40,698 nt of DNA, taken from positions 1 through 40,698 of the forward strand of contig JBBDQR010000065.1 of NCBI GenBank assembly GCA_040905885.1, written 5' to 3'. How positions within the stretch are numbered: the first letter of the stretch is position 1; every line of letters begins with the position of its first letter. Made by a program: the position numbers and the translations under genes. The notes under the pieces were generated by a model that was given only the letters and a program-made list of their open reading frames with translations, was not told the origin of the DNA and made no database searches. Source of the stretch: JACVRU01 sp040905885. Its GTDB lineage: Bacteria; Actinomycetota; Thermoleophilia; Gaiellales; Gaiellaceae. Positions 26,542 through 34,846 of this stretch are shown in pieces.

Positions 26542-26907
26542 GTGAGCGAGCTCGTCGAACGCGCGGAGGCGGTGGCAGCGCGGGCGTATGCCCCGTACTC
26601 GGAGTATCTCGTCGGGGCGGTCGTGCGCACGCGCGACGGGAGGCTCTTCGAGGGCGTCAACGTCGAGAACGCCGCCTATCCGCTCGGCGTCTGCGCGGAG
26701 AAGTCGGCGATCGTGGCCGCGGTCGCCGCCGGCTACGGGCCCGGCGACCTGGAGGCGATCGGGATCACCGCGTCGCCGTGCGGTGGCTGCCGCCAGTGGC
26801 TGCACGAGTTCCGGGTGGGGGAGGTGTCGTACCGGCGGGCGAGCGGGGAGATCGTGACCGCGACGCCGGCCGACCTGCTCCCCGACACCTGGGACCTCCC
26901 CGAGTGA
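26542..26907 (+). CDS. cdd: Cytidine deaminase
   Basis: Pyrimidine salvage: deaminates cytidine and deoxycytidine. Zinc ligands are Cys51 in CAEKSAI (catalytic Glu53) and Cys80/Cys83 in PCGGCRQ. APYSEYLVGA is the conserved N-terminal segment. GTG at 26542 gives 121 residues and the normal N-terminus. The in-frame ATG at 26515 would translate through the palindromic element and is rejected. The stop overlaps era as GTGA. Confidence 0.94.
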   Translation: MSELVERAEAVAARAYAPYSEYLVGAVVRTRDGRLFEGVNVENAAYPLGVCAEKSAIVAAVAAGYGPGDLEAIGITASPCGGCRQWLHEFRVGEVSYRRASGEIVTATPADLLPDTWDLPE

Positions 26908-27764
26908 AGTCGGGCTTCGTCGCGGTCGCGGGCCGCCCGAACGTCGGCAAGTCGACGCTCGTGAACGCCCTCTGCGGCGGCAAGGTGGCGATCGTCTCCG
27001 ACAAGCCGCAGACGACGCGGCGGCGGATCTTCGGGATCGCGACCGGCGACGACCACCAGCTCGTGCTCGCCGACCTGCCCGGCTTCCAGCGGCCCCGCGA
27101 CCCGCTCACGGAGCACATGCAGCGCACCGTCGAGGCGTCCTTCGAGGAGATCGACGCCGTCCTCTTCGTGCTCGACTGCCGGGAGCGGATCGGGGCCGGC
27201 GACCGCTTCATCGCCAAGCGCGTCTTCGGGCTCGGGGTGCCGGTCGTCGTCGCGCTGAACAAGGTCGACCGGCTCAAGCCGGGCCACATCGCCCAGCAGA
27301 TGCAGACGGCAGCCGACCTCGGGCCCTTCCACGCGCTCCACCCGGTGAGCGCGCTCACCGGCGACGGCGTCGAGGAGCTGAAGGCGGAGCTGATCCGGCT
27401 GCTCCCGGAGGGGCCGCTCTACTTCCCCGCCGAGCAGCGGAGCGACGTCCCGCTCGATGTGCAGGTGGCCGAGCTGGTGCGCGAGAAGGCGCTCCAGCTG
27501 ACCCGCGAGGAGGTGCCGCATGCGGTGACGGTCGAGGTGGACGAGCTGGCGGAGCAGGCCGTGCGGGCGACGGTCTACGTCGAGACCGAGTCGCAAAAGC
27601 AGATCCTGGTCGGCAAGGGCGGGAGCATGGTCAAGCGGATCGGGACGCTCGCGAGGCCGGAGATCGAGCAGCTCCTCGGCCGCCGCGTCTTCTTGGAACT
27701 GCACGTTAAGGTGAAGCCGAAATGGCGGCGAGACGAGGCGATGCTCGAGCGGCTCGGTATCTGA
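26904..27764 (+). CDS. era: GTPase Era
   Basis: Ribosome-assembly GTPase that binds the 3' end of 16S rRNA. G1 GRPNVGKS (residues 10-17), G3 DLPGF, G4 NKVD, G5 SALTG, and a C-terminal KH domain with the GKGGSMVKRIG loop. 286 residues, ending KWRRDEAMLERLGI. The last 43 nt overlap the start of a secreted beta-propeller gene. A diverged copy of its final codons recurs at about 29108-29179. Confidence 0.96.
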   Translation: MKSGFVAVAGRPNVGKSTLVNALCGGKVAIVSDKPQTTRRRIFGIATGDDHQLVLADLPGFQRPRDPLTEHMQRTVEASFEEIDAVLFVLDCRERIGAGDRFIAKRVFGLGVPVVVALNKVDRLKPGHIAQQMQTAADLGPFHALHPVSALTGDGVEELKAELIRLLPEGPLYFPAEQRSDVPLDVQVAELVREKALQLTREEVPHAVTVEVDELAEQAVRATVYVETESQKQILVGKGGSMVKRIGTLARPEIEQLLGRRVFLELHVKVKPKWRRDEAMLERLGI

Positions 27765-28912
27765 TCCTCGCCGCCGTGGCGCTCGCCCTCGTGCCCGCGG
27801 CGCAATCCTCCCACGGAGGTAGGCACGCGGCGTCTCCGGGGTGGTCGCCGGACGGCTCCAGGATCGTCTTCTCCTCGGATGCAGACCGTTTGGACCACCC
27901 GGATATCTGGGTGATGAACGCCGACGGCACGCAGATCAGGAACCTGACTCGAGACGCGCTGGGGCGCAACGGCGATCCCGTCTACTCCCCCGACGGGCGC
28001 CGAATCGCGTTCCAGGCCGGAGCGAACCGCGAGGGCGCGACCTCGAACATCTACGTCATGAATGCCGACGGCAGCGGCCAGCAGCGGGTCACGAACGACC
28101 CGACCACCTCCAACGACTCGCACCCCTCCTGGTCGCCCGACGGGTCGCTGATCGCATTCGATCGTCGAAACGATCAGCTGCAGCGGACAGAGATCTGGGC
28201 CGTGCAGCCGGACGGGTCCAGAGAGAGGCGCCTGTCCGCCAGTACGGGCAACGATGCCTCGCCGTCCTGGTCGCCCGATGGGACGCGTATCGCCTTCTCG
28301 TCGACGCGCGACGGCAACTGGGAGATCTACGTCATGCGTGCCGACGGGAGCGGCCAAGTGCGGGTCACGGCGACGCCTACGCGGGACGAGGGCGAGCCGT
28401 CGTGGTCGCCGGACGGGACGCTTCTCGCGTATTCGGCCGGCCGAGGGAGCGCCCGCGACATCTACGTGGCAAATGCCGACGGCTCCTCGGAGCGGCGGGT
28501 GACGCAGCTCGCGAGGCTGGTGTGGCGTCCGAGGTGGTCGCCGGACGGCTCGCACATCGCGTTCTTCGAGTGGCCGCCAGCCGGCGGCAACCTCTACACG
28601 GTGAACGCGGACGGCTCGGGGCTGACACGCTTCTTCCCGTCTCTCTCGGTCGTCCGGTTCGCGACCTCGCCGAAGCGGCCGATCGCGGGTCGCACGTTCT
28701 CGGCCGTTCTCCGCGTCACCGGGACGGGTGCCGAGATGAGCGTCACATGCCGTGCGAATGCGCCGCTGGCGGGGAAGTCGCTCACAGCGGGGCGGGCGCG
28801 CTGCACGTGGCGAGTCCCGCCCGGCGCGAAGGGCAAGCGGCTGAGGGGATGGGTCGCCGTCAGCGAGTTGGGCACAACCGTCCGCCGATCCTTCGCCGCG
28901 CGAGTCGGCTGA
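27722..28912 (+). CDS. Secreted six-blade TolB-like beta-propeller protein, paralogue 1
   Basis: 396 residues. A signal-like hydrophobic segment (LILAAVALALVPA) lies at about residues 14-26. Six WSPDG-type PD40/TolB repeats (GWSPDG, VYSPDG, then four more ending RWSPDG) form a propeller, followed by a C-terminal beta-rich domain of about 80 residues with two cysteines and the end pattern VRRSFAARVG. It starts inside era with a 43-nt overlap. Its paralogue at 29137 overlaps the era-derived fragment by the same 43 nt. Function unknown: binding of peptides or polysaccharide on the cell surface is plausible for such propellers. Not TolB itself, since no Tol-Pal context is seen. Confidence 0.88.
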   Translation: MAARRGDARAARYLILAAVALALVPAAQSSHGGRHAASPGWSPDGSRIVFSSDADRLDHPDIWVMNADGTQIRNLTRDALGRNGDPVYSPDGRRIAFQAGANREGATSNIYVMNADGSGQQRVTNDPTTSNDSHPSWSPDGSLIAFDRRNDQLQRTEIWAVQPDGSRERRLSASTGNDASPSWSPDGTRIAFSSTRDGNWEIYVMRADGSGQVRVTATPTRDEGEPSWSPDGTLLAYSAGRGSARDIYVANADGSSERRVTQLARLVWRPRWSPDGSHIAFFEWPPAGGNLYTVNADGSGLTRFFPSLSVVRFATSPKRPIAGRTFSAVLRVTGTGAEMSVTCRANAPLAGKSLTAGRARCTWRVPPGAKGKRLRGWVAVSELGTTVRRSFAARVG

Positions 28913-28936
28913 GCGGGGCGTCCGCGCCGGGCCAAT

Positions 28937-28948
28937 TACACTGGCGGT
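28937..28948 (+). promoter_or_regulatory. Leaderless-type promoter core carried on the deoC 5' fragment
   Basis: TACACT (28937-28942) plus GGCGGT directly before ATG 28949. Closely related to the sequence in front of intact deoC (35290-35302), so the duplicated segment brought its promoter along. It could drive the chimeric ORF and propeller paralogue 2. Confidence 0.5.
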
Positions 28949-29179
28949 ATGGCGAAGGCGCCCGCCCTGCCGCGCGGGTTCGAGCTTCCCCTCGAGCCGT
29001 GCCTCCCGAGAGTCGGCTCAGTCGACCAGGTCGCGGTCGAGGAGCGCGCGGCCTCGCTCGCGCGCCGCTCGATCAAGCGCGAGTCGAGGTTTCGGGCGCT
29101 CGATCTTCTCGACCTGCGCGTTAGGGTCAGGCCGAAGTGGCGTCGCGACGAAGCCATGCTCGAGCGGCTGGGCATCTGA
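28949..29179 (+). pseudogene. Chimera of deoC 5' end and era 3' end (76 codons, open frame)
   Basis: Residues 1 to about 53 match the N-terminus of the intact DeoC at 35303 (MAKAPALPRGFELPLEP..., about 5 differences). The last 20-25 residues match the C-terminus of Era (KWRRDEAMLERLGI identical). The join lies near 29100-29112 in a short stretch where both parents read CTCGA/CTTCT-like sequence. It has neither an aldolase nor a GTPase active site. The frame is nevertheless intact and ends with the same 43-nt overlap into a propeller gene as real era does. Best read as the junction scar of a tandem duplication; it may be expressed as a coupling leader. Confidence 0.85.
29108..29179 (+). repeat. 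Duplicated era 3' end
   Basis: Diverged copy of the last ~72 nt of era (27693-27764). ATGCTCGAGCGGCT and ATCTGATCCT are identical in both. Most other differences are third-position changes, and homology continues into the signal-peptide codons of the following propeller gene. Confidence 0.85.
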
Positions 29180-30309
29180 TCCTGGCGGCGGCGGCGCTCG
29201 CCCTTGTCCCCGCCGCCTCTTCTTCTCACGGCGGCGTGCGCGACAAGAGCCCGGCGTGGTCGCCCGACGGAGCGCTGATCGCCTTCTCCAAGTCGGGCAG
29301 CGACTTCGACCAGATCTGGGTCGCGAGGCCGGACGGCACCGGGCACCGCCGGCTCTCTGTCGCCGGCGCGCAGGACACCCAGCCCGCCTGGTCCCCCGAC
29401 GGGCGGCGCCTCGCGTTCACCTCGTTCGTGGCCGGCAACTGGGACGTCTACGTGATGGACGCGGACGGGAGCAACCGGCGGCGGGTCACCTCCGGCCCCA
29501 CGGACGAGACGGTGCCGGCGTGGTCGCCGGACGGCTCGCTGCTCGCCTACCAGCGCTTCGATGACTCCAGGACGACCTCGGAGATCCACGTCGTGGCCGC
29601 CGACGGCTCGAACGACCGTGAACTGACCGTGGGCGCCCGCAACGAGAGCCCGTCGTGGTCTCCCGACGGCAGTCGCATCGCCTTCCAGTCCACCCGCGAC
29701 GGCAACTGGGAGCTCTATGCCATGAGCGCGGACGGGAGCGGCGTGCAGCGGCTCACGGCGACACCGGATCGGCGCGAGGACAACCCGTCGTGGTCGCCCG
29801 ACGGAAGACGCATCGCCTTCGCGGCCGGGGACGACGTGCGCCGGGACGTCTATCTCATCGCTGCCGACGGCTCCGCCGAGCAACGGGTGACGCGTCTCGC
29901 CCGGCCGGTCTGGTGGCCGCGCTGGTCGCCCGACGGCGCGCGCCTCGCCTTCTTCGAGTTCCCGTTTCCGTCGGCGACGATCTACCTCGTCAGCGCGGAC
30001 GGCTCGGGCCTGACGCGGCTGTTCGGCCGGCTCGCATTCCTCCGCCTGGCCGTGGGGAAGCCGGTCGCCGCGCGTTCCTTCTCGGCCGCCCTACATGTGG
30101 CAGACGCAGGCGCGGATGCGATCGTGACCTGCCGGGCGAGTGTCGCGGGCCGGCCACTGCGCCGCATCGCGAGCAGCCTGTCTGCGGGCCGCGCGCGCTG
30201 CGCGTGGGCCGTTCCGCGAGGCACGCGGGGCAAGCGGCTGAGCGGCTCGATCGCCGTCAGCGAGCGGGGGGCTCGTGTGGCGCGTTCCTTCTCGGCGCGA
30301 GTTCGCTAG
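29137..30309 (+). CDS. Secreted six-blade TolB-like beta-propeller protein, paralogue 2
   Basis: 390 residues, GTG start. Same plan as the gene at 27722: basic N-terminus, hydrophobic signal (LILAAAALALVPAA), six WSPDG repeats, and a C-terminal domain with two cysteines ending VARSFSARVR. N-terminal codons overlap the era-derived fragment by 43 nt, mirroring paralogue 1 and era. The two genes are clearly tandem-duplicate products but diverged in all blades, so the duplication is not recent. Probably exported; ligand unknown. Confidence 0.88.
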   Translation: MASRRSHARAAGHLILAAAALALVPAASSSHGGVRDKSPAWSPDGALIAFSKSGSDFDQIWVARPDGTGHRRLSVAGAQDTQPAWSPDGRRLAFTSFVAGNWDVYVMDADGSNRRRVTSGPTDETVPAWSPDGSLLAYQRFDDSRTTSEIHVVAADGSNDRELTVGARNESPSWSPDGSRIAFQSTRDGNWELYAMSADGSGVQRLTATPDRREDNPSWSPDGRRIAFAAGDDVRRDVYLIAADGSAEQRVTRLARPVWWPRWSPDGARLAFFEFPFPSATIYLVSADGSGLTRLFGRLAFLRLAVGKPVAARSFSAALHVADAGADAIVTCRASVAGRPLRRIASSLSAGRARCAWAVPRGTRGKRLSGSIAVSERGARVARSFSARVR

Positions 30310-30361
30310 CCGGGTGCGGCCGGCCCCGCCCGGCCGGCGCCTCGGCGGTCGATCCGCGCTC

Positions 30362-30390
30362 TTGTGCGATCCAAGGCAATCGTTCACAAT
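30362..30390 (+). promoter_or_regulatory. Putative promoter of the two-gene secreted operon
   Basis: TTGTGC (30362-30367), 17-nt spacer, CACAAT (30385-30390), then 9 nt to ATG 30400. No other promoter-like pair was seen in the 90-nt gap after propeller 2. Confidence 0.45.
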
Positions 30391-30399
30391 CCGGCGGTA

Positions 30400-31284
30400 A
30401 TGCGGACACAGCGCCTTGTCTTCATCCTTCTGCTCGCCGGTCTCGTGGCCGTGCCGCTCGCGCTCGCCCAGGTCACCAACCGGTACAAGATCGCCTCGGC
30501 CGCGGAGGGGAAGGGCTACCCCGCCTCGCTGGCGGTCATGATCGCGTCGCCGCCCGACTACGTTCTCGATTACGTCGGCCGCCTGGCCAACGACGCCCAA
30601 TGGAAGGGCCCGCGCTACCAGGCGACCGGGCTCGCGAGCCTCGGCGGCGACGCCGCGCTCGGCTGGTCGGCGTCGGTCGAGAAGAAGCCGAGCAACCGGC
30701 AGACGATCATCGACGCCCTCGTTCACGACTGGGACGTCGTCCAGGAGGGCAGCGAGCCGATCGAGCGACGAGTCGCCGGGAAGAGCGTCGGGACGCTTCC
30801 CGGAACATGGGTCCTGACCCAGGGGAGCGTGATGGCCGGCGAGGCGCGGTACGAGGCCGGGCTCGTGTTCCCGCTCTGCGGCCGGACGGCCCACCTGTGG
30901 ATCTCGGCGCTGCTCCCCTCCGGCGACTCGGCCGGCGGAGCGATGGGCTTCGGCGAGTACCGAATGGCAGACGGGTCGAAGCCCACAGCGTGGAACCGCG
31001 CCCAGGTGCTCGCCACGATCCAGGGCGTCAGCGTGGACGGCAGCATGCCGGCCGCACGGCTGACTGCGGCCCGTCGCGGTAGGGCGATCGCCGGGCGCGC
31101 GGCGGACTGCAACGGCCACCCGGCCGCCGGCCTGGCCGTCAAGCTCGAGCGCCGGGTCGGCAAGCGCTGGGTGCGAGCAGCGACTGGGCGCACGCGGGCC
31201 GACGGCTCCTACTCGCTGCCCGCGAAGGAGGCCGGCCCGTTCCGGGTCGTGGTCGGCTCCAAGCGCAGCGCGGCGATCCGTTAG
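30400..31284 (+). CDS. Secreted protein of unknown function with C-terminal carboxypeptidase-regulatory-like fold
   Basis: I do not recognise the main domain. From ATG 30400 (294 residues) there is a clear signal peptide (LVFILLLAGLVAVPLALA). A body of about 180 residues follows, with a single WVLTQGSVMAGEARYEAGLVF-type conserved-looking core. A C-terminal beta segment ends in GRTRADGSYSLPAKEAGPFRVVV, typical of transthyretin-like/carboxypeptidase regulatory domains that often bind sugars or mediate adhesion. A longer start at 30364 would pass through the predicted promoter. The next gene starts at the very next base after its stop, so the two are co-translated and probably act together outside the cell. 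Confidence 0.8.
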   Translation: MRTQRLVFILLLAGLVAVPLALAQVTNRYKIASAAEGKGYPASLAVMIASPPDYVLDYVGRLANDAQWKGPRYQATGLASLGGDAALGWSASVEKKPSNRQTIIDALVHDWDVVQEGSEPIERRVAGKSVGTLPGTWVLTQGSVMAGEARYEAGLVFPLCGRTAHLWISALLPSGDSAGGAMGFGEYRMADGSKPTAWNRAQVLATIQGVSVDGSMPAARLTAARRGRAIAGRAADCNGHPAAGLAVKLERRVGKRWVRAATGRTRADGSYSLPAKEAGPFRVVVGSKRSAAIR

Positions 31285-34221
31285 ATGGCGCGGCGCTGCA
31301 GCGTGCTCCTCACGGCGCTGGCCGCTGTGACAATGACGGGCGCCACGGCCGCCCCGGCCCGGGAGCAGCGCGCGGCGCTGACCCCGATCCAGGCGGCGAA
31401 CCGGCTTATGGCCGAGCCGTGGGCGAAGCTCAGCGACCAGCTCGAGGGCGACGCCGAGAAGGCGATCGAGGCGATCGACGGCGAGGAGCTCGCGGGGGGC
31501 AGCGGCAGCGTCGGCTTCAGCTACAAGGGCATCAAGTACGACGCGGCCAAGTGGCGGTTCGGCGTCAAGGCGCAGAACGTCTCGGCCAGCGTCAACCTGT
31601 CCGCCGCTCCCGGCATCACCGCCGCCTCGCCGCGCGAGATCGCCTTCTCGGCGCCGCGCTCCGGCGGCTGGAGCCTGGGCTTCCAGGCGGTCTTCAAGCC
31701 GTTCGCCTGGGTCAAGATCGCCGGCAACAAGGTCTGGGAGGATGAAGCGCACGTCCCGTTCGCGATCGCGATCAAGGACTTCCGGATCGCGGCGCGTGCC
31801 GAGCTGAACAGCGCGGAGCCGGACCGGCCGCGGCTCGTGCGCGCCACGATCGAGCCGTTCCTGCGGCTGGGCGGAAGCCAGGCGCTGCCCGGGATCATCC
31901 CGATCACGCTCAGGACGACCGTCGAGCAGGGGAAGGTGACGATGCGTGCGTCGGCGATCACGTTCCCGATCGCCGAGTTCGGCATCGCGAACGCCCGCTT
32001 CTACGGCGACCTCACGATCGTCCTGACGCCGAAGTTCGACGTCGTCGAGCAGGAGTGGGGCAAGTTCCAGAACACGACGCACCTCGTCTACGCGACGGTG
32101 AAGCTCGGCGGGACGCTCGAGGCGGAAATCAAGATCCCCAACGCCAACAACCCGGAGAAGTCGTTCTCGTTCGACCTGCTCTCCTTCAACACCTATCTGC
32201 CGTCCAGCAAGGAGCTGAACGACTTCATCCTGCTGACGCGGCAGGACACGCCGCGGACCTGGGGCGAAGGAAACGCGCGGGCATGGGTGCCGGAGCCGCC
32301 CGCGAGCGTCGACTACAGGGGGACGGCGACGGCGCTCGAGACGGGGATCGCGGAACACCTGCCATGGAACGCCGTGCTCTCGAAGGACTGCGTGCCTACC
32401 CGCGATGCGCGCATCCCGCCGTGCGACCGGTTCACCTGGACCGGCGAGGAGGACTCCGCGATCTGGACGGGCCACTACCTCGCCGCCGAGGCGTTCCGGT
32501 ACGCGAGCGGTGACGCCGCGGCGCTCGAGCGCGTCTCGCAGGTGCTCGCGGGCGTCGAGCGCCTGTTCTGGATCACGGGCGACACGGCGGTCGCCGACGG
32601 GAGGCGCGTGGCGGTCGAACGGCCGCGCGGCGTCCTCGCGCGGACGGCGATCCCGCTCCCTCTGCGCGGCCAGACGATCGAGCTCTCGGACGAGCCGCTC
32701 GGCAAGCGGAAGTGCTACTACGAGCGGCCCGAAGGAGGCTGGTCGGTCGCGGGTAGGTCGTACGCGACGCTCGGGGAGGTGCCGAAGAGCGAGCGCGACT
32801 CGGCCCAGCGCGTGGGCCGGATCTGGCGAGGCTGGGGCTGCGCCGAGGACCATCCGGTCAGCCGGGACCAGTACATCGGCGTGTTCTACGGGCTTGGGAT
32901 CGCCTACCGGCTCGTGCCGGACACCGCGATTCGGGACCGGATCCGCACGCTCGTCCGAGACGCCCTCCAGTTCCTGGACGACTGGAACGTGAGGCTGGCG
33001 CCCACGGACAGGATCGTGCCGACGTCTGGATTCCTTGGCGACTTCGCGAAGCAGCTCGCCCTCCTGCGGGTCGGCGCGACGGTCGTCGGCGGCGTCTACG
33101 CCGACCGCTACCGAGAGGTGGCGCCGGCCAGCTCGATGGTCTGGATCCCGACGTGGTTCAGCTCGATCGACCCGGTGCTCCAGTACTACAAGTTCAACCT
33201 CAGCCACGCCGCGCTCACGGTGGCGCTGCTCTACGAGGACGATCCGGCGATCCGGGCCGGCTACGCGCAGGCCCATGCCCTGATGTGGCGGTCGGTGAGA
33301 CACCATCGGAACGCGTACTTCCAGCTGCTGCGCGTGCTCGCGCAGCCCGCGGCCCAGCGCGCCGCATTCCTCCAGACCAAGACGCCGTGGCTCGACCCGA
33401 GCATGACCGTCGACGAGGAGGTCCGCTCGGTGCTGAGCGAGTGGATCCAGCGGTACGAGGCCGTGAAGTCGAGCACGGGCATGCCGACCGGAGCGCTCGC
33501 CGACCCCGGCTTCCATGCGACGCAGCTCGCCGCGTCCGAGGTCGGCACGTTCGTCGGCTTCGAGGGGACGTCGCGGAGGCTCGCGACCTTCGCACTCCCG
33601 CTGGCCGCGCGACCGGGGAGCAACAAGGACTTCATCTGGCAGCGCGACCCGTTCGACATCCCGTACCGGGGCAGCGTCGAGAGCTGCAAGGCGATTCCCC
33701 CGACCGAGGAGGACGCGCGGCGCTGCGGCAGCCGTCCGAACCGGGTCTACCCCGGTGTCGACTACCTGCTCGCCTACTGGCTGGCCACCTACCTCGGGAT
33801 CACACCGGCGCCGTCGACGGAGTCGGCACCCGGCTCGGGCGGCAGCCCACCGGGCTCCGGCTCCGGGCCCGGTCCGGGGTCCGAGCCCGAGGCGCCGCCC
33901 GAGGGCGAGGAGTCGGTGACGCTACGCGCGGGACCGGTGACCGCGACGCCTGCGCGCCCCAGGCCGGGGGGTCGCTTCGTCGTCCGGATGTCGGTGACGC
34001 GCGTCGAGACCGGCGAGCTCGTCACCGAGGGCCGGGTGGCCTGCTCGGCCCGAGTCGGCAAGACGCGGTCCCGCGTCCTGGCGCGGACGCTCTCGCGCGG
34101 CGTCGCGACGTGCTCCTTCCGGGTGCCGTCCCGCTCGCACGGGAAGCTCGTCCAGGGGAGCATTGCCGTGACCGTCTCCGGGGCGACCGCACGGCGTTCG
34201 TTCTCTGCGCGCGTTCGCTGA
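31285..34221 (+). CDS. Large secreted multidomain protein (beta-rich domain, helical toroid-like domain, Ig-like tail)
   Basis: 978 residues, no family I can name. Signal peptide at 1-25. A beta-rich region (about 60-330) is followed by a mostly helical region (about 370-850) with segments such as AIWTGHYLAAEAFRYASGD and SRDQYIGVFYGLGIAYRL. These recall alpha/alpha-toroid glycan-active enzymes, with several His, Asp and Glu that could be catalytic. A Pro/Gly/Ser linker (about 850-880) leads to a C-terminal domain with two cysteines ending ARRSFSARVR, the same tail as in both propeller proteins. It directly follows the gene at 30400. Part of its helical region (RCG.RPNRV.PGVDYLLAYWLA) is repeated as a fragment at 34847-34932. 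A polysaccharide-active role is a guess. Confidence 0.8.
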   Translation: MARRCSVLLTALAAVTMTGATAAPAREQRAALTPIQAANRLMAEPWAKLSDQLEGDAEKAIEAIDGEELAGGSGSVGFSYKGIKYDAAKWRFGVKAQNVSASVNLSAAPGITAASPREIAFSAPRSGGWSLGFQAVFKPFAWVKIAGNKVWEDEAHVPFAIAIKDFRIAARAELNSAEPDRPRLVRATIEPFLRLGGSQALPGIIPITLRTTVEQGKVTMRASAITFPIAEFGIANARFYGDLTIVLTPKFDVVEQEWGKFQNTTHLVYATVKLGGTLEAEIKIPNANNPEKSFSFDLLSFNTYLPSSKELNDFILLTRQDTPRTWGEGNARAWVPEPPASVDYRGTATALETGIAEHLPWNAVLSKDCVPTRDARIPPCDRFTWTGEEDSAIWTGHYLAAEAFRYASGDAAALERVSQVLAGVERLFWITGDTAVADGRRVAVERPRGVLARTAIPLPLRGQTIELSDEPLGKRKCYYERPEGGWSVAGRSYATLGEVPKSERDSAQRVGRIWRGWGCAEDHPVSRDQYIGVFYGLGIAYRLVPDTAIRDRIRTLVRDALQFLDDWNVRLAPTDRIVPTSGFLGDFAKQLALLRVGATVVGGVYADRYREVAPASSMVWIPTWFSSIDPVLQYYKFNLSHAALTVALLYEDDPAIRAGYAQAHALMWRSVRHHRNAYFQLLRVLAQPAAQRAAFLQTKTPWLDPSMTVDEEVRSVLSEWIQRYEAVKSSTGMPTGALADPGFHATQLAASEVGTFVGFEGTSRRLATFALPLAARPGSNKDFIWQRDPFDIPYRGSVESCKAIPPTEEDARRCGSRPNRVYPGVDYLLAYWLATYLGITPAPSTESAPGSGGSPPGSGSGPGPGSEPEAPPEGEESVTLRAGPVTATPARPRPGGRFVVRMSVTRVETGELVTEGRVACSARVGKTRSRVLARTLSRGVATCSFRVPSRSHGKLVQGSIAVTVSGATARRSFSARVR

Positions 34222-34263
34222 GCGGGCCACGGTCACTCTCTTCGAGGCAACTAACTGGCAGAA

Positions 34264-34846
34264 ATGGCGAAGGCGCCCGCGCTGCCGCGCGGGTTCGAGC
34301 TGCCCCTCGCGCCGCGCCTGCCGCGGATCGGCTCCGTCGATCAGGTCGCGGTCGAGGAGCGCGCGGCCTCGCTCGCCCGCCGCTCGATCAAGCGCGAGTC
34401 GACGCTCTGGGCGCTCGACCTCGCGATCCGGATGATGGACCTGACGACGCTCGAGGGCGCCGACACGCCGGGGAAGGTGGCCGCCCTCTGCTCGAAGGCC
34501 GCGCGGCCCGACCCCGTGGATCGGACGATCCCGCCGGTCGCCGCGGTCTGCGTCTATCCCAACCTCGTCGCCGATGCGAAGGAGCGGCTCCAGGGCAGCG
34601 GGGTCAAGGGTCGCCTCCGTCGCCACGGGCTTCCCCTCGGGTCAGTACCCTACCGAGCTGAAGGTCGCGGACGTGCGCGCCGCGGTCGAGCTCGGCGCGG
34701 ACGAGATCGACATGGTGATCGACCGCGGGGCCTTCCTCTCGGGCCGCTACGCGAAGGTCTACGACGAGATCGTCCGGGTCAAGGAGGCCCGCGGCGACGC
34801 GCACCTGAAGGTGATCCTCGAGACGGGCGAGCTCGGGACGTATCGC
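34264..34846 (+). pseudogene. Truncated, frameshifted copy of deoC
   Basis: Codons 1-114 match intact DeoC with about five differences. One extra G in AAGGG (34608-34610) then shifts the frame. DeoC homology continues in the +1 frame to the residues matching ETGELGTY (about residue 194) and stops abruptly. The part with the Schiff-base Lys is missing, so no aldolase can be made. Its upstream -10 region (CTAACT) is a decayed version of the TACACT before intact deoC. The high protein identity with many silent changes suggests the copy was maintained for some time before breaking. Confidence 0.88.

Noticed and set aside
30091..33516. 1141-codon open frame on the minus strand
   Set aside because: Antisense shadow of the genes at 29137, 30400 and 31285. 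The translated sequence is Arg/Gly/Asp/Glu-rich without domains, an effect of high-GC codon use.
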